From Streptomyces sp. JHA26 (GTDB taxonomy: Bacteria > Actinomycetota > Actinomycetes > Streptomycetales > Streptomycetaceae), in NCBI RefSeq assembly GCF_002005565.1, contig NZ_BDJC01000004.1, positions 62,001 through 126,000 of the forward strand: a DNA stretch of 64,000 bases. The letters are read 5' to 3'. Both the position numbers and the translations under genes were made by a program. Shown here in pieces: positions 8,804 through 20,037 of the stretch. Numbering within the stretch: position 1 is the first letter of the stretch; every line of letters begins with the position of its first letter. The notes under the pieces were generated by a model. The model did not search any database and was not told where the DNA came from. It was given only the letters and a program-made list of their open reading frames with translations.

Positions 8804-9754
8804 TCAGAGCACCTTCTTGTCGGTCGTGCCGTCGGCCGGGGCGCCGGGGACGCCGTCGTCCCGGCCGGAAGCGGAATGGTCCCCCGAGTCGCCCTGCGGA
8901 CCGCCCGCCGGGCCGGTGTTCTCCGGCGCCGGCTCCCACGGCGTCTCCTCCGCCGGCGGCCGGCGCAGCAGGGCGATCGAGCCGGAGACCGTCGTGGCCT
9001 TCAGCCGGCCGTTGCCCGCGCCGAGCCGGCCGGTGATCCGCTTGGCGCCCCACTGGCCGGTCACCCGGAGGTCCTCGAAGGCGCTGGAGAGCGTACCGCC
9101 GGCGGTGTTCGCCTCCACCTGGGCGTCGGCCGGCTGGGGCAGCCGGATGGCGATCTCGCCCGAGACGCCGGTGAGGCTGATGTCGGTGGGCCCGCCGGCC
9201 GGGTCGAGGTCGACGATCATCGAACCGCTCACCGAGTCCGCCTTGACGGACGAACCGGCCTCCACCACGGTCAGGTCCCCGGAGACGGAGTTGAAGCGGA
9301 GCTCCCCGGTGAGCGCCTGGGCCTCCAGGCTGCCCGAGACCGTGGTCGCGCGCACCGGTCCCGTGAGGCCCACCAGCGTGGTGTCCCCGGTGACGCCTCT
9401 CACCTCCGTGCGGCCGTCGACGCCGGAGACGACGGCCGCGGCACCGACGACGCCCACCTCCACGCGGGTGCGGGAGGGGACGGTCAGGGAGACCACCGCG
9501 CGGCGGCGCCGGCTCTTGCGGTCGAGCCACGTGAGGAACTCCTTCCAGGGCAGGTCCTCGTAGGCCACCGTGAGCGTGCCGTCCTGGTGGGTCACGATCA
9601 GGGGCGGGCCCTCGATCTCGGACACCTCCAGGCGGGCGGAACCTTCGTCCGTGCCCACGACGTTCACCGTTCCGTTGACGATGCGCACCTGGAGCTCGCT
9701 CACGGACTCGTCGAAGGTGAGCTTCTCGGGCTCCGCGACGGACCACTCGGACAT
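8804..9754 (-). CDS. DUF4097-family beta-helix (putative adhesin) protein
   Basis: A 316-residue protein without signal peptide or membrane segment. From about residue 100 to 265 it has repeated short beta motifs of the type GVTGDTTL, TVSGSLEA, SVSGDLTV, SVSGSMIV and GVSGEIAI, the signature of the DUF4097 putative adhesin/beta-helix fold. The N-terminal 90 residues and the Pro/Gly/Asp-rich tail are less conserved. The ATG at 9754 follows GGGAGG. First gene of an operon with the PadR regulator. Its function is unknown; similar genes are commonly next to PadR or PspC-type membrane-stress genes (from memory). Confidence 0.85.
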   Translation of the reverse strand: MSEWSVAEPEKLTFDESVSELQVRIVNGTVNVVGTDEGSARLEVSEIEGPPLIVTHQDGTLTVAYEDLPWKEFLTWLDRKSRRRRAVVSLTVPSRTRVEVGVVGAAAVVSGVDGRTEVRGVTGDTTLVGLTGPVRATTVSGSLEAQALTGELRFNSVSGDLTVVEAGSSVKADSVSGSMIVDLDPAGGPTDISLTGVSGEIAIRLPQPADAQVEANTAGGTLSSAFEDLRVTGQWGAKRITGRLGAGNGRLKATTVSGSIALLRRPPAEETPWEPAPENTGPAGGPQGDSGDHSASGRDDGVPGAPADGTTDKKVL

Positions 9755-9781
9755 GGTGCAGACCTCCCGACCGAACGCGCC

Positions 9782-9812
9782 ATATCGCGTCCCTCGTTAG
9801 TCACGATATATC
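9782..9812 (-). promoter_or_regulatory. palindromic promoter-operator of the DUF4097-PadR operon
   Basis: ATATCG at 9782-9787 and CGATAT at 9804-9809 form an inverted repeat 16 bp apart, and GATATATC (9805-9812) is itself a perfect palindrome. This AT-rich block stands out in very GC-rich DNA and lies 28-58 bp upstream of the DUF4097 start. It fits a PadR-type operator overlapping the promoter. Confidence 0.5.
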
Positions 9813-9816
9813 TCGG

Positions 9817-10161
9817 TTAGGGAAAGTCAAGACACCCTTTCCGGTGAACGACGATCACCGGAAGACCGGCACGGGTCCGGTGCGCGGGCACGCCGAAAGG
9901 GGCGCCGCCTCCGCCCTGGGTCAGATGTTCTGTCGCGGCGGCACACCGCCGCACCGGCGCGCTGCCGTGTCGGCGTACCGCCGTACTGGCGCGCTGCCGT
10001 ACCGAGCCGGTCGGGGTGCGCGCCGGCCGGGTCACGTCCGTACAGCCGGAATCCTGTGCGGCCCGCGCTCACGTGCGTGACCCGCTCTCGCGCCCCTCAC
10101 GCGCGGAAGCCGCTCCCCCCGGGGGTACTCCCGGTGCCGCGCGGCCCCGGCTGCTCGCCGA
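9817..10161. other. intergenic stretch without a credible gene
   Basis: It contains a clean hairpin (TTCCGGTGA / TCACCGGAA, loop ACGACGA, 9839-9863) and a 13-bp direct repeat GGCGCGCTGCCGT at 9956-9968 and 9988-10000, 32 bp apart. The open frames here lack ribosome binding sites and protein-like composition. Confidence 0.5.
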
Positions 10162-10344
10162 CTACTCGTCGTCGTCCTCGTCGTCCAGCCGCGCCAGCCA
10201 CGTCGCCAGCCGCTCCACCGGCACCTCGAAGTCCGGATTGAGGTCGACGAAGGTCCGCAGCTGCTCGGCGAGCCACTCGAAGGTGACCTCTTCCTCGCCG
10301 CGCCGCTTCTCCAGTTCCTCGATGCCGCGGTCGGTGAAGTACAA
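10162..10344 (-). CDS. small conserved protein, DUF6104 type
   Basis: A 60-residue acidic protein, starting YFTDRGIEELEKRRG after the initiator and ending in an Asp/Glu run. I recognise it as a short protein conserved across Streptomyces (DUF6104). I chose the TTG at 10344 because it directly precedes the conserved YFTDRG start and has GGAGAG about 5 nt upstream; the frame is open for about 53 codons further upstream but those residues are not protein-like. Function unknown; the helical central part (EEVTFEWLAEQLRTF) suggests a small interaction domain. Confidence 0.75.
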   Translation of the reverse strand: MYFTDRGIEELEKRRGEEEVTFEWLAEQLRTFVDLNPDFEVPVERLATWLARLDDEDDDE

Positions 10345-10452
10345 CGTGCTCTCCGTCGGATGGGTCGACTGGGTCGAACGGGTCGGATATCGGGTGTCGG
10401 TACCAGGATAGGGGCGGTCGGCGGCCGCCCGTCCCGCCGTGGGCGGGAGCAC

Positions 10453-10501
10453 GCGGAGGGGCCCGTCCCGCGTTCGACGAACGCGGGACGGGCCCCTCCG
10501 C
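10453..10501 (-). terminator. long perfect inverted repeat downstream of kgd
   Basis: Two perfectly complementary 24-nt arms flank a single A at 10477 (arms begin GCGGAGGGGCCC and end GGGCCCCTCCGC). In RNA the innermost pairs would open to a small loop, leaving about 22 bp. It lies 20 nt past the kgd stop and is almost certainly its transcription terminator. Confidence 0.85.
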
Positions 10502-10520
10502 ATCAGGCCGGTCCGGGGGA

Positions 10521-13500
10521 TCAGGCCTCGAACACCTCACGCACCAGCTGCTCCTGCTCGGCCTGGTGCCGCTTGGCGGAACCCACGGCCGGGGACGAGC
10601 TGTGCGGACGCGAGATGCGGCGCAGGCGCTCGCCGTGCGGGACGTCGGCGCCGACCGCCAGGTCCAGGTGGTCGATCAGGTTGAGCGCGATGAACGGCCA
10701 GGCACCCTGGTTCGCCGGCTCCTCCTGGGCCCACAGGTACTTCTCGGCGTTCGGGTACTTGGCGATCTCCGCCTGGAGCTCGGCACCCGGCAGCGGGTAC
10801 AGGCGCTCGATGCGGATGATGGCCGTGTCCGTCACGCCGCGCTTCTTCCGCTCGGCCTCGAGGTCGTAGTAGACCTTGCCGGCGCAGAAGACGACCTTCT
10901 TGACCGCGGACGCCTCGACCGAGTCGTCGCCGATGACCGGCTGGAAGCGGCCCGTCGTGAACTCCTCCGCCTTCGAGGCCGCCGCCTTCAGGCGCAGCAT
11001 CGACTTCGGGGTGAAGACGACCAGCGGCTTGTGGTGCGGGTTGTGCACCTGCCACCGCAGGAGGTGGAAGTAGTTCGCCGGCGACGTCGGCATCGCGACC
11101 GTCATGTTGTTCTGCGCGCACAGCTGGAGGAAGCGCTCCGGGCGGGCCGAGGAGTGGTCCGGGCCCTGGCCCTCGTAGCCGTGGGGGAGGAGGAGGACCA
11201 CACCGGAGGTCTGGTTCCACTTCTGCTCCGCCGACGAGATGAACTCGTCCACGACCGTCTGCGCGCCGTTGACGAAGTCGCCGAACTGCGCCTCCCACAT
11301 GACCAGGGCCTCGGGACGGGCCAGCGAGTAGCCGTACTCGAAGCCCATCGCCGCGTACTCGGACAGCAGGGAGTTGTAGACGTTGTACCGGGCCTGGTCC
11401 TCGGCCAGGTACAGCAGCGGCGTGAACTCGTTGCCCGTCTCGCGGTCGATGATGACCGCGTGCCGCTGGCCGAAGGTGCCGCGCTGCGAGTCCTGGCCCG
11501 CCAGGCGCACCGGCACGCCCTCCAGCAGGAGGGAGCCGACGGCGAGGGTCTCGCCCATGCCCCAGTCGATCGTGCCGTCCTCGACCATGGCCGCCCGGCG
11601 CTGCAGCTGCGGCAGCAGGCGCGGGTGGACGGTGACGTGGTCGGGGATGTTGACCTGGGACTCGGCGATCCGCTTGACGACCTCGGCGGAGACCGCGGTG
11701 TTCACGGAGACCGGGAACTCGGCCTGCGGGTCGGAGGGCGCGGCGGCCGAGGGCTGCGAGGTGGCCTCGCGGACCTCGGTGAAGACCTTCTCCAGCTGGC
11801 CCTGGTAGTCCTGCAGCGCCTGCTCGGCCTCCTCCAGGGTGATGTCGCCGCGGCCGATCAGGGACTCGGTGTACAGCTTGCGCACCGAGCGCTTGCGGTC
11901 GATCAGGTCGTACATCAGCGGCTGGGTGAAGGCCGGGTTGTCGGACTCGTTGTGACCGCGGCGGCGGTAGCAGATGAGGTCGATCACCACGTCCTTGTTG
12001 AACGCCTGGCGGAACTCGAAGGCCAGGCGCGCGACGCGCACGACGGCCTCCGGGTCGTCGCCGTTCACGTGGAAGATCGGGGCCTCGATCATGCGGGCCA
12101 CGTCCGTCGCGTACATGGAGGAACGCGAGGACTCGGGGGCCGCGGTGAAGCCGACCTGGTTGTTGATGACGATGTGGACCGTGCCGCCGGTGCGGTAGCC
12201 GCGCAGCTGCGACATGTTCAGGGTCTCGGCCACCACGCCCTGGCCCGCGAAGGCCGCGTCGCCGTGGATCGCCACCGGCAGGACGGTGAAGTCCGTGCCG
12301 CCCTTGTTGATGATGTCCTGCTTGGCGCGCGCGACGCCCTCCAGGACCGGGTCCACCGCCTCCAGGTGCGAGGGGTTGGCCACCAGCGAGACGCGGATCT
12401 GGTCGCCGTCCAGGCCGGTGAAGGTGCCCTCGGCGCCCAGGTGGTACTTCACGTCGCCGGAGCCGTGCATCGACTTCGGGTCGAGGTTGCCCTCGAACTC
12501 GCGGAAGATCTGCGCGTACGACTTGCCGACCACGTTGGCCAGCACGTTCAGCCGGCCGCGGTGGGCCATGCCGATGACGACCTCGTCGAGGCGGGACTCG
12601 GCGGCCGAGTCCAGTACGGCGTCCAGCAGCGGGATGACGGACTCGCCGCCCTCCAGGGAGAACCGCTTCTGGCCGACGTACTTGGTCTGCAGGAAGGTCT
12701 CGAAGGCCTCCGCCGCGTTCAGCCGGCGCAGGATGCGCAGCTGCTCCTCGCGCTCCGGCTTGGAGTGCGGGCGCTCCACGCGGTCCTGGATCCACTTGCG
12801 CTGCTTGGGGTCCTGGATGTGCATGAACTCGATGCCGGTGGTGCGGCAGTACGAGTCGCGCAGCACGCCGAGGATGTCGCGCAGCTTCATCATCGACTTG
12901 CCGGCGAAGCCGCCGACGGCGAACTCGCGCTCCAGGTCCCACAGGGTGAGCCCGTGCTCGGTGATGTCCAGGTCGGGGTGCTTGCGCTGCTGGTACTCCA
13001 GCGGGTCGGTGTCGGCCATGACGTGGCCGCGGACCCGGTAGGAGTGGATCAGCTCGAAGACGCGGGCGGCCTTGGTGACGTCGTCGTCGTGGCTGGCGTC
13101 GATGTCCTTGAGCCAGCGGACCGGCTCGTAGGGGATGCGCAGCGCCTCGAAGATCTCGTCGTAGAAGCCGTTCTCGCCGAGGAGGAGGTTGGCGACCTGG
13201 CGCAGGAACTCGCCGGAGGCGGCGCCCTGGATGACCCGGTGGTCGTAGGTCGACGTGAGCGTCATGACCTTCGAGACGCCGAGCTTGTTCAGGGTGTCCT
13301 GGCTGGTGCCCTGGAACTCCGCCGGGTAGTCCATGGAGCCGACGCCCATGATCACCGACTGGCCGGGCATCAGGCGCGGCACGGAGTGCACGGTGCCGAG
13401 GCCGCCGGGGTTGGTCAGGGAGACCGTGACGCCGGTGAAGTCGTCCATCGTCAGCTTGCCGTCGCGGGCGCGGCGGACGATGTCCTCGTAGGCCTGCCAG

Positions 13501-14335
13501 AACTCGAAGAAGTTCATGGTCTCGGCCTTCTTGATCGCCGCGACGACCAGCTGGCGGTCGCCGTTGGGCTTGACCAGGTCGATGGCGAGGCCGAGGTTGA
13601 CGTGCGGCGGCTTGATGAGCGTCGGCTTGCCGTCCTTCTCGCCGAACGCGTAGTTCATCGCCGGCATGGCCTTGATGGCCTGCACCATCGCGTAGCCGAT
13701 CAGGTGCGTGAAGGAGATCTTCCCGCCCCGGGCGCGCTTGAGGTGGTTGTTGATGACGATGCGGTTGTCGAACAGCAGCTTCACCGGGACGGCGCGCACG
13801 GACGTGGCCGTGGGCAGCTCCAGGGAGGCGTTCATGTTCTTGGCGACCGCGGCGGCCGGGCCGCGCAGCGTCACCAGCTCGGGGCCCTCGGGCGCCTCCT
13901 TGGCGGGCTCGGCCTTCGGCTGCGGCTTCGCGGCCTGCTGGGCGGCGGGCTTCGCGGCCGGGGCGGCGGGGGCCGCGGCGGCGGGCTTCGCGGGGGCGGC
14001 GGGCGGCTGGGGAGCCGCCGGCGCCTGGGCCGGGGCGGGCTGCGCGGGAGCGGCCGGGGCGGGAGCCTGTGCCTGGGGGCGCCGGGGGCGGCCTGCGGCG
14101 CGCTCGTGTCCGTGGCCGTCGCGGAGCCGGACGCGGCCTGGGCGGCGGGCGCCCCGGGCTTGTAGTCGGCGAAGAAGTCCCACCAGGCACGATCCACGGA
14201 GTTCGGGTCCTGGAGGTACTGCTGATAGATCTCGTCGACGAGCCACTCGTTGGCACCGAAGGCCGCGGCGGGGTTCTTGCCCGCTTGGTCGGTGTCGGTC
14301 GAGATGCTCGAGTTACTGGGGGACTGTGGCGACAC
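10521..14335 (-). CDS. kgd: multifunctional 2-oxoglutarate dehydrogenase E1/E2 (Kgd), frameshifted as given
   Basis: This actinobacterial enzyme decarboxylates 2-oxoglutarate and transfers the succinyl group in the TCA cycle. Order: N-terminal segment ([19 protein letters not shown]), Ala/Pro linker, E2-type acyltransferase domain with the catalytic [10 protein letters not shown] motif, then the E1 part with [11 protein letters not shown], the thiamine-diphosphate motif [13 protein letters not shown] and a transketolase-like C-terminus. The GTG at 14335 starts the recognised [11 protein letters not shown]-terminus. The frame changes inside the Ala/Pro linker, around the G5 run at 14075-14079 (C5 on the coding strand); one extra C restores one reading frame of 1271 residues. 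As written, N-terminus and catalytic domains are out of frame. Sequencing error, true mutation and slippage are all possible; the gene is normally important for growth. Confidence 0.88.
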
Positions 14336-14616
14336 GGCGAGAACCGCCCTCTTCCGCTTCACAAGGTGGTGGACAGCGGGAATCAAGGCTACGCCTCCCC
14401 GGACCGGAAGGTCAGACCGGGCCGGTTCAACGTCGTGCAAGTCACATTGCGGAGCGTGTTTCGGCGCTGGAAATGGCGGGAAACAAGCGAAGTTCTGTTG
14501 CGTCAGGGAAGGGGAGACCGGGGCCCGGCGCGAAGAAGGCGCGGGCCTGTGCCTGATCACACGTGTCCACCGGCGCGAACGCCCGTGGATCTTGGTGTTC
14601 CGTTTCGAACCCTACG

Positions 14617-15726
14617 TCAACTCGACGCCGACGGCAGGCCCGGAAGGGTGATGAGGATCCGGCAGCCCCGCTCGGATTCGGCCACACCGATCCGGCCGCC
14701 GTGCAGATCCACCGCCCAGCGGGCGATCGCCAGGCCGAGCCCGGTGCCGCCGTCGCTGCCCGGGCCGTGCGGCCGGGACACCGAACCCCGGTTGAACCGC
14801 TCGAACACCCGTCGCCACTCCGACCGCGGGATGCCGGGCCCCTCGTCCAGGACCTCCAGCTCGAGGGACTCCGGCTGTGCCCCGGCCCGCGCCCTGACCG
14901 TCACCCGGCCGTGCGGCGGGCTGTGCTTGACCGCGTTGTCGATGAGGTTGGCGACCACCTGGTGGATGCGCTCGGGGTCGGCGTGGGCGGTCAGGCCGGC
15001 CGGGAACACGTCGAGGGCCAGGTGCACGTCGGTGCGCGTGTGGCTGCCGGACCCGGAGGCGATGCCCGCGCGCGCCGACGCGACCATGTTGGCCTCCTTC
15101 AGCACGCCCGCCAGATACGGCCACACCTCGAAACGCCGCTTCTTCAGCGGGACGACGCCGTTGTCCAGGCGGGACAGGTCCAGCAGCGTCTCCACCAGCC
15201 GGCCGAGCCGCTCCGTCTGCTTGAGCGCGGTCCGCATGGTCTCCGGGTCGGCCTCGGTGACGCCGTCGACGATGTTCTCCAGCACCGCGCGCAGGCCCGC
15301 GATGGGCGTGCGCAGCTCGTGCGAGACGTTCGCCACCAGCTCCTTGCGCTGGAGGTCCTGGGCCTCCAGGTCGTCGGCCATGCGGTTGATCGTGACGGCC
15401 AGGTCGCCCAGCTCGTCGCGGCGGTTCTCGCGCACCCGGCGCGTGTAGTCGCCGTGCGAGATGGACCGGGTCACGGCGTTCATCTCGTCCAGCGGCGCGG
15501 TCAGCGAGTGCGCCACGAACTGCGTGATCAGCAGCGTGGCGATCATCGAGAAGACCGTGATGAAGCGCAGCTCCGTCTTGGTGTGCACCGCGATCACCGA
15601 CAGACCGGTGGTGATGAGCACCGACGTGACGACCAGCGCGCCCAGCTTGGTCTTGATCGAGAACGGGCGTACGCCGCCCCAGGGTTCCCCGGGGCTCCTC
15701 CGTGCGGCTTCCCGTCCCTCGCTCAT
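14617..15726 (-). CDS. HAMP-domain sensor histidine kinase
   Basis: A 369-residue membrane kinase of a two-component pair. It has two closely spaced hydrophobic segments (about 27-47 and 53-73) with almost no extracytoplasmic loop, a HAMP linker (LTAPLDEMNAV), a HisKA box with the phosphorylated His at about 136 (NVSHELRTP), an N box (NLIDNAVKHSP), and G boxes (DEGPGIP, GTGLGLAIA). The short sensory part suggests membrane or intracellular sensing. ATG at 15726 overlaps the regulator stop by 4 nt. It lies between kgd and lon, in the position of the S. coelicolor SCO5282/5283 pair as I remember it; the signal is unknown. Confidence 0.92.
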   Translation of the reverse strand: MSEGREAARRSPGEPWGGVRPFSIKTKLGALVVTSVLITTGLSVIAVHTKTELRFITVFSMIATLLITQFVAHSLTAPLDEMNAVTRSISHGDYTRRVRENRRDELGDLAVTINRMADDLEAQDLQRKELVANVSHELRTPIAGLRAVLENIVDGVTEADPETMRTALKQTERLGRLVETLLDLSRLDNGVVPLKKRRFEVWPYLAGVLKEANMVASARAGIASGSGSHTRTDVHLALDVFPAGLTAHADPERIHQVVANLIDNAVKHSPPHGRVTVRARAGAQPESLELEVLDEGPGIPRSEWRRVFERFNRGSVSRPHGPGSDGGTGLGLAIARWAVDLHGGRIGVAESERGCRILITLPGLPSASS

Positions 15727-16463
15727 GGCGTCGGCGTCTCCAGCGCGTAGCCCACGCCGTGCACGGTGCGGATGCGCTCGGCCCCGATCTTGCGGCGCAG
15801 CGCCTTGATGTGGCTGTCGACGGTCCGGGTGCCGGAGGCGTCCGCCCAGTCCCAGACCTCGGCCAGCAGCTGCTCGCGGGAGAGCACCGCGCGCGGGGTG
15901 TTCGCCAGGCACACCAGCAGGTCGAACTCGGTGGGCGTCAGGTGGACGTCCTCGCTGCGCACCCGCACCCGGCGCTGCGCGTGGTCGATCTCCAGTTCGC
16001 CCAGGCGCAGGATGCCGCTGCGCGGCGTCGAGGCGGCCACGACGGCCCGCTCCACCCGGCGCAGCAGCACGTGCACGCGGGCGGCCAGCTCGCGCATCGA
16101 GAACGGCTTGGTCATGTAGTCGTCGGCGCCCACGCCGAGGCCGACCAGCATGTCCGTCTCGTCGTCACGCGCGGTGAGCATCAGCACCGGCACCGGCCGC
16201 TGGGCCTGCACGCGCCGGCAGACCTCCAGGCCGTCGAAGCCGGGCAGCATGACGTCGAGGATCAGCAGGTCGGGCTGCCAGGCCTCGGCCGTGTCGACGG
16301 CGGCCGGGCCGTCGCCCGCCGTTTGCACCAGGAACCCCTCGGCGCGCAGGCGGGTCGCGATGGCGTCCACGATCGTCTGGTCGTCCTCGACCACCAGCAC
16401 CCGGCGCTGTGCGCCCTGGGTCGCCGTCGCCGTGCCGTTGTGGGAGGTCTGTGTCTGCTCCAT
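15723..16463 (-). CDS. OmpR-family response regulator
   Basis: A 246-residue regulator. Receiver domain: acidic pocket VVEDD (about 24-28), phospho-acceptor Asp70 in LLILDVMLPG, switch Thr in LMLTARD and Lys119 in YMTKPFS. C-terminal winged helix with VHLTPTEFDLLVCL and RTVDSHIKALRRKIG. A 20-residue Thr/Gln-rich N-terminal extension precedes the domain. The ATG at 16463 has a GGGCGG-like site. First gene of the operon; the 113-bp gap upstream must hold its promoter. Cognate kinase overlaps by 4 nt. Confidence 0.93.
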   Translation of the reverse strand: MEQTQTSHNGTATATQGAQRRVLVVEDDQTIVDAIATRLRAEGFLVQTAGDGPAAVDTAEAWQPDLLILDVMLPGFDGLEVCRRVQAQRPVPVLMLTARDDETDMLVGLGVGADDYMTKPFSMRELAARVHVLLRRVERAVVAASTPRSGILRLGELEIDHAQRRVRVRSEDVHLTPTEFDLLVCLANTPRAVLSREQLLAEVWDWADASGTRTVDSHIKALRRKIGAERIRTVHGVGYALETPTP

Positions 16464-16576
16464 CGCCCGCCCCTGAGGTGTGCTTTCCGGAATCCGTGGG
16501 GTGATCCCATGACTGCGCTCGACGCCTGGATGATCCGCGTCAGGTCAGCAGCGTACGGGGATGCACCGCGGCTTTG

Positions 16577-17266
16577 CTATCCAGGCCCGACGCCGAGGTG
16601 GACGACGTCCGGAACGCCCCGGGCAACGGGGATCTCTTCGGTACGCACCTGCTGGAACCCGGCATTACGCAAGGTTTCTTCGAATTCCGGAGAGGGCTGC
16701 GCGGACCATACGGCGAGTACCCCGCCGGGTCTCAACACCCTTGCGCAGCCAGCGAGTCCGGCCGGTGAGTACAGCCCGTCGTTGCCCTCGGTGACGGTCC
16801 AGTCGGGACCGTTGTCGATGTCGAGGCACAGCGCGTCGTACGTGGCGGATGTCTCATTGACGTGCTCCACCAGATCCGCCTCGACGATCTCCGTGCGCGG
16901 GTCGGCCAGCGCCCCGGCGGACAGCTCGGCCAGCGGTCCGGCGCGGTGCCAGTCGATGACGGCGCGTTCGCGTTCGACGACCGTGATCCGGCCCCAGCGG
17001 GGGTCGGCGGCCGCGTGGACGAGCGAGAAGCCGACGCCGAGCCCGCCGATGAGCACGTGCGGTGCCGCGCGGCCGTCCAGCGCCTCGGCCGCCGCGTCCA
17101 CGAGCCGCCGCTCGGAGCGCCCGTCGGAGGTGTCCATCAGGAAGCAGCCGTTCGCGATGATCTGCAGCAGCGCCCCGTGCCGGCGCAGGACGACCTCGCC
17201 GTACGGGCCCTCGCGACGGTCCAGGACTTCCGGCGTGTCGGAGGAGTCGTAAGAGGTGATGGGCAT
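16577..17266 (-). CDS. spermidine synthase-like (class I methyltransferase fold) protein
   Basis: A 229-residue protein of the spermine/spermidine-synthase fold. Visible: GEVVLRRHG and ANGCFLMDTSD near the N-terminus, the nucleotide-binding motif VLIGGLGVGFSLV (about 75-87), an acidic strand ITVVERERAVI, and CLDIDNGPDWTV. Its short length and missing aminopropyltransferase N-terminal domain mean true polyamine synthesis is uncertain. ATG at 17266 starts the conserved domain. It is divergent from lon across 183 bp, and its own promoter must share that region. Confidence 0.72.
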   Translation of the reverse strand: MPITSYDSSDTPEVLDRREGPYGEVVLRRHGALLQIIANGCFLMDTSDGRSERRLVDAAAEALDGRAAPHVLIGGLGVGFSLVHAAADPRWGRITVVERERAVIDWHRAGPLAELSAGALADPRTEIVEADLVEHVNETSATYDALCLDIDNGPDWTVTEGNDGLYSPAGLAGCARVLRPGGVLAVWSAQPSPEFEETLRNAGFQQVRTEEIPVARGVPDVVHLGVGPG

Positions 17267-17408
17267 CGGCCCATCCTGGCACTCCGGGCGGGGGGAATGG
17301 CCGGGGTTCCGGCCGTGCTGTGGTGCGTGAGGGCGGATTCCGCCCGGCACGCCCCCTTGATCGCTCACAGCGAACAGAGTCCCGGGAACAATCATCGACT
17401 CCCGAACA

Positions 17409-17427
17409 TTGAGTCGGCATAACTCAA
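17409..17427 (+). promoter_or_regulatory. HAIR-type HspR operator upstream of lon
   Basis: TTGAGT-CGGCATA-ACTCAA is an exact match to the core of the HAIR inverted repeat (CTTGAGT-N7-ACTCAAG) bound by the heat-shock repressor HspR, with the 7-bp spacing conserved. It ends 22 bp before the lon start codon, a position that would block transcription. HspR control of lon is known in S. lividans, which agrees with this site. Confidence 0.85.
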
Positions 17428-17449
17428 CTTGACTGCCGAAGGGGAGATC

Positions 17450-19894
<2,445 letters not shown>

Positions 19895-19910
19895 GCACCG
19901 GGAGAGGTGA

Positions 19911-19942
19911 GGGCCCGGGTCCCCGCGCGGGGACCCGGGCCC
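19911..19942 (+). terminator. lon terminator, perfect 32-nt palindrome
   Basis: Both 16-nt arms (GGGCCCGGGTCCCCGC and its exact complement) meet without a spacer, 17 nt after the lon stop. Very stable in RNA once a few central pairs open. It may also serve the convergent lysozyme gene. Confidence 0.75.
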
Positions 19943-20037
19943 GGCCCCTGTGCGGGGCGAGCGCCCGGACCCGGTCCGGGGCGCCTTTCGCCGTGCTCGT
20001 CCGGGGACGGTCCCCGGGCCCGGCCGGGGGGCGTCGC

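Noticed and set aside
9956-10000. A possible CRISPR-like repeat
   Set aside because: There are only two copies of 13 bp with a 19-bp gap and no further units or cas genes.
10566-14165. A 1199-codon plus-strand open frame opposite kgd
   Set aside because: It is a strand shadow of kgd caused by high GC at third positions; the translation is Val/Leu/Arg/Gly-rich without domains.
10521-14335. Programmed frameshifting as the explanation for kgd
   Set aside because: No slippery heptamer with a downstream structure stands out, and a one-base homopolymer indel explains the data more simply. It is kept only as a possibility.
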